NCBI GenBank assembly: GCA_001770355.1
Contig: MEQV01000003.1
Location: 11,973-20,059, forward strand
Length of the DNA stretch: 8,087 bases
Direction of reading: 5' to 3'
From: Betaproteobacteria bacterium RIFCSPLOWO2_02_FULL_62_17
GTDB lineage: Bacteria; Pseudomonadota; Gammaproteobacteria; Burkholderiales; SG8-39
Positions within the stretch are counted from its first letter, which is position 1. Every line of letters begins with the position of its first letter. Below are positions 6,530 to 8,087 of this stretch, piece by piece. A program made the translations under genes and the position numbers. The notes under the pieces were generated by a model, which was not told the DNA's origin, searched no databases, and saw only the letters and a list, made by a program, of their open reading frames with translations.

Positions 6530-7612
6530 CTATTGCTTGAGGAGCCTGGCCTGCAGATCATCCATTTGCTTGTCCCATACCCCTTTTTCCTTGAAGAACT
6601 TGATCACGCCCGGGTGATAGGGGATGAATGCATTCTTGCTGACCATGCGGCCTTGCTGCCACGACGACAGAGCCGGATACGCCGCCCATAGCTCCTTCAT
6701 GTTGTCCCACAAGGCCTTGACGATTGTGTAGGCGGCATCCTCGCTGAGCTCCTTGGTGCCCACCAGGTAGATATCGTTGGTCAGCATCGCGGTATCGTTC
6801 ACCAACCCCGTCGCAGACCCGGCCTTGAACGTGGCCGGGTAGCTGCCCGGATAGACCGTGGCCATTTTCTCGGCTCCTGCCGGGGTGTCGTTCACGGAAA
6901 TCCACTTGACTCCGCCGACGCGCGCGTTTGCTTCTTCAACGGCGGGGCTTCTCAGGGAATGCCAGCCGGCATCGGTTCTCCCCTCCATGAAAGCCTGGTT
7001 GCCGGCCTGCAAATCGGAAACGGTCACCTTGACGATATCCTTGTACGTCAGCCCCGCAGAGGCAAGGGCCGCCGTGCTGCTCAACATCACGATGGGAATT
7101 CCCGGAAAGTCGGTTGGAATTCTCTTCCCCTTCAGGTCCGCGGTGGTTTGAATAGGCGAATCCTTGCGGACGTAGAAAGCAAGCTGTATCGCGCCACCCA
7201 CCAGCAGAATCCTGGTGTTCTTGAACGGCCTCTTATAATGGAGGATTCCCTTGTAGGAAGTCACCGCATCGGCGCTGGTCAAGACCCCCATGTCCGTGTC
7301 CCCCTGGTCCATGGATGGAAGCCAGGCCGGAGGGCCGGCAAAGGGCTGGACGCGCACTGTGATGGGCGAGTGACGGCTCACGACGGTGGCAATTCCGGTT
7401 CCGATCGCGTTGTACAGACTTCCCACGGCGTGGGTGGCCACCGAAGCGCTGCGCGGAACCTGGGCCGGCGCCGAAATCGGTGCCAGTGCCGATACGAACA
7501 GTGCAACGCCGATACCCTGCATCCATTTCCGCATTTCCTGCTTGCGCCCTGTGGTTTTCCCTGGGCAAGACGTGGCCGCGGTACCCTGACAACAGTTGGT
7601 TTCCTTATGCAT
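6530..7612 (-). CDS. TAXI family TRAP transporter solute-binding protein
   Basis: A 360-aa protein if translation starts at the ATG at 7612, which has a good ribosome site (AAAGGAG, 6 nt away). An internal ATG at 7534 gives 334 aa with a compact signal peptide (MRKWMQGIGVALFVSALAPI, cleavage near APA-Q), closer to usual TAXI length. The longer form puts a Cys-containing leader (CCQGTAATSCPG) before the signal core. Mature features are the TAXI start VATHAVGSLYNAIGTGIATV, GDTDMGVLTSADAV, LVGGAIQLAFYVRKDSP, DLKGKRI, GLTYKDIVKVTVSDLQAGNQ and FMEGRTDAGW. It captures solute in the periplasm for the fused permease encoded 21 nt downstream; the two make a complete TAXI-TRAP uptake system. TAXI ligands known include glutamate and other carboxylates, but nothing here fixes the ligand. 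Family call firm, start less so. Confidence 0.9.
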   Translation of the reverse strand: MHKETNCCQGTAATSCPGKTTGRKQEMRKWMQGIGVALFVSALAPISAPAQVPRSASVATHAVGSLYNAIGTGIATVVSRHSPITVRVQPFAGPPAWLPSMDQGDTDMGVLTSADAVTSYKGILHYKRPFKNTRILLVGGAIQLAFYVRKDSPIQTTADLKGKRIPTDFPGIPIVMLSSTAALASAGLTYKDIVKVTVSDLQAGNQAFMEGRTDAGWHSLRSPAVEEANARVGGVKWISVNDTPAGAEKMATVYPGSYPATFKAGSATGLVNDTAMLTNDIYLVGTKELSEDAAYTIVKALWDNMKELWAAYPALSSWQQGRMVSKNAFIPYHPGVIKFFKEKGVWDKQMDDLQARLLKQ

Positions 7613-7618
7613 CTTCTT

Positions 7619-7625
7619 CTCCTTT
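7619..7625 (-). promoter_or_regulatory. Ribosome binding site favouring the upstream TAXI start
   Basis: The minus strand reads AAAGGAG followed by AAGAAG and the ATG at 7612, which is ideal spacing. The competing ATG at 7534 has only AGGA about 1-2 nt away, too close to work well. Part of this site comes from the first copy of the tandem repeat. Confidence 0.6.
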
Positions 7626-7654
7626 GGCGATGGTTCTTTGGCGATGGTTCTTTG
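7622..7654. repeat. 14-bp tandem repeat in the TAXI gene leader
   Basis: CTTTGGCGATGGTT occurs at 7622-7635 and again, identically, at 7636-7649, followed by a 5-nt partial third copy (CTTTG, 7650-7654). It lies immediately upstream of the TAXI start and supplies the A-rich half of its ribosome site. Copy-number slippage would change leader length without touching the coding region if translation starts at 7612. Confidence 0.85.
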
Positions 7655-7704
7655 CCTGTAACATACAACTCGAATCGTCACGATAAACGCCTGCGGCGCC
7701 CTTC

Positions 7705-7790
7705 GAAAAATGGGGTCAGAGTAACTTTTTCTAGCTCGATGAGCTGGCCTGGTTGATCGTCATGAAAAAGTTACTCTGACCCCATTTTTC
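7705..7790. repeat. Perfect 27-bp inverted repeat with 32-nt loop (MITE/REP-like palindrome)
   Basis: Positions 7705-7731 are the exact reverse complement of 7764-7790 over 27 bp; pairing fails at the next base outside. The arms contain GGGGTCAGAGTAAC bounded by A- and T-runs. The 32-nt loop holds its own small hairpin AGCTC-GAT-GAGCT (7733-7745). The element begins 4 nt after the hyuA-type stop and lies 92 nt before the TAXI start, so it may also terminate hyuA transcription: read on the minus strand the second arm ends in TTTTT. From memory, GGGGTCAGAGT-type ends recur in proteobacterial intergenic repeats, but this is unverified here. No transposase lies nearby, so if mobile it would be non-autonomous. 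Confidence 0.85.
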
Positions 7791-7794
7791 CTCG

Positions 7795-8087
7795 TCACCG
7801 AGCCCGCAGCACCAGGTTGCGGTACGCATCCACCTCGCAGGTAAACCCTGGCGGCACCAGCACCGTGGTGGTTTTGTCGTCGACCAGGGCCGGGCCGCTC
7901 ACTTTGTGGCCGGGCGCCATCCTGTCCCAGTCGTAGGCCGGGGTCGCCACGCGTTCCGGTTTGCCGTCGAACAGGCATGCGCGCGCGCCGCGGCGTGCTT
8001 CCTCGACATTGCCGCCCGCCTTCTTTTCCGCCGTCATCTGCACCGGTCGCGGCGGCGCCGTCACCTTCAGCCGGAATGTAAGGAACT
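7795..8087 (-). CDS. Hydantoinase/oxoprolinase subunit A (HyuA-like), C-terminal part
   Basis: An open frame runs in from the right edge and stops at 7795-7797, giving the last 96 residues of a protein usually about 680-700 aa. The tail matches the HyuA/N-methylhydantoinase A C-terminus: FRLKVTA, then ARACLFDGKP, YDWDRMAPGHKVSGPALVDD, KTTTVLVPPGFTCEVDAYRN and LVLR. This conserved end (GPA, a TT-V-PPG motif and VD-x-x-x-NL) is shared by hydantoinase A, 5-oxoprolinase and the beta-type subunits of acetone and acetophenone carboxylases. These are ATP-dependent and act with a HyuB-type partner. The ATPase core lies outside the window, so which reaction applies cannot be told. No hyuB follows downstream; the next gene on this strand is the TAXI receptor, after the palindrome. 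Confidence 0.85.
   Translation of the reverse strand, partial: FLTFRLKVTAPPRPVQMTAEKKAGGNVEEARRGARACLFDGKPERVATPAYDWDRMAPGHKVSGPALVDDKTTTVLVPPGFTCEVDAYRNLVLRAR

Noticed and set aside
6959..7756. 265-codon plus-strand open frame overlapping the TAXI gene and running into the palindrome
   Set aside because: It is antisense to the TAXI receptor and ends inside the inverted repeat; no domain or good start was seen.
7705..7790. CRISPR-like repeat-spacer unit
   Set aside because: Only two arms exist, in inverted rather than direct orientation, with a single 32-nt loop and no cas genes.

Overview
The window looks like accessory catabolic DNA from a GC-rich betaproteobacterium, probably Burkholderiales-like. 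The reasons are the GC-rich coding, an orphan Bug/TctC-type periplasmic binding protein plus the remnant of a second one (this family is greatly expanded in Bordetella, Cupriavidus and relatives), a TAXI-type TRAP uptake system, and a hydantoinase A-type gene. The taxonomic call is inference; no rRNA or other phylogenetic marker is present.

Layout, left to right. Positions 1-587 (minus) hold a VOC/glyoxalase-fold protein cut by the left edge. Positions 713-866 (plus) hold only the first ~50 codons of a Bug/TctC gene, whose homology stops where the next gene ends. Positions 867-3238 (minus) carry two tandem MetE-like (cobalamin-independent methionine synthase C-terminal domain) paralogues, 2 nt apart, transcribed right to left. 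A 248-nt divergent control region with nested inverted repeats follows. Positions 3487-4458 (plus) are an intact Bug/TctC binding protein. It converges on a minus-strand pair at 4550-7612: a TAXI TRAP binding protein followed by a fused TRAP permease. Positions 7705-7790 are a perfect 27-bp inverted repeat with a 32-nt loop. Positions 7795-8087 (minus) are the C-terminus of a hydantoinase/oxoprolinase subunit A protein running off the right edge.

Functionally, the window contains two kinds of solute uptake (a lone Bug receptor, and a complete TAXI receptor plus permease) interleaved with enzymes that suggest methyl or thiol-alkyl transfer (MetE-like pair), a metal-dependent VOC enzyme and an ATP-dependent ring-opening or carboxylating hydantoinase-type enzyme. 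This suggests import and breakdown of small organic acids or methylated/heterocyclic compounds, but the substrates cannot be read from the sequence. No transposase, integrase, tRNA, rRNA or CRISPR array was seen. The truncated tctC and the long inverted repeat are the two signs of rearrangement or mobile DNA.
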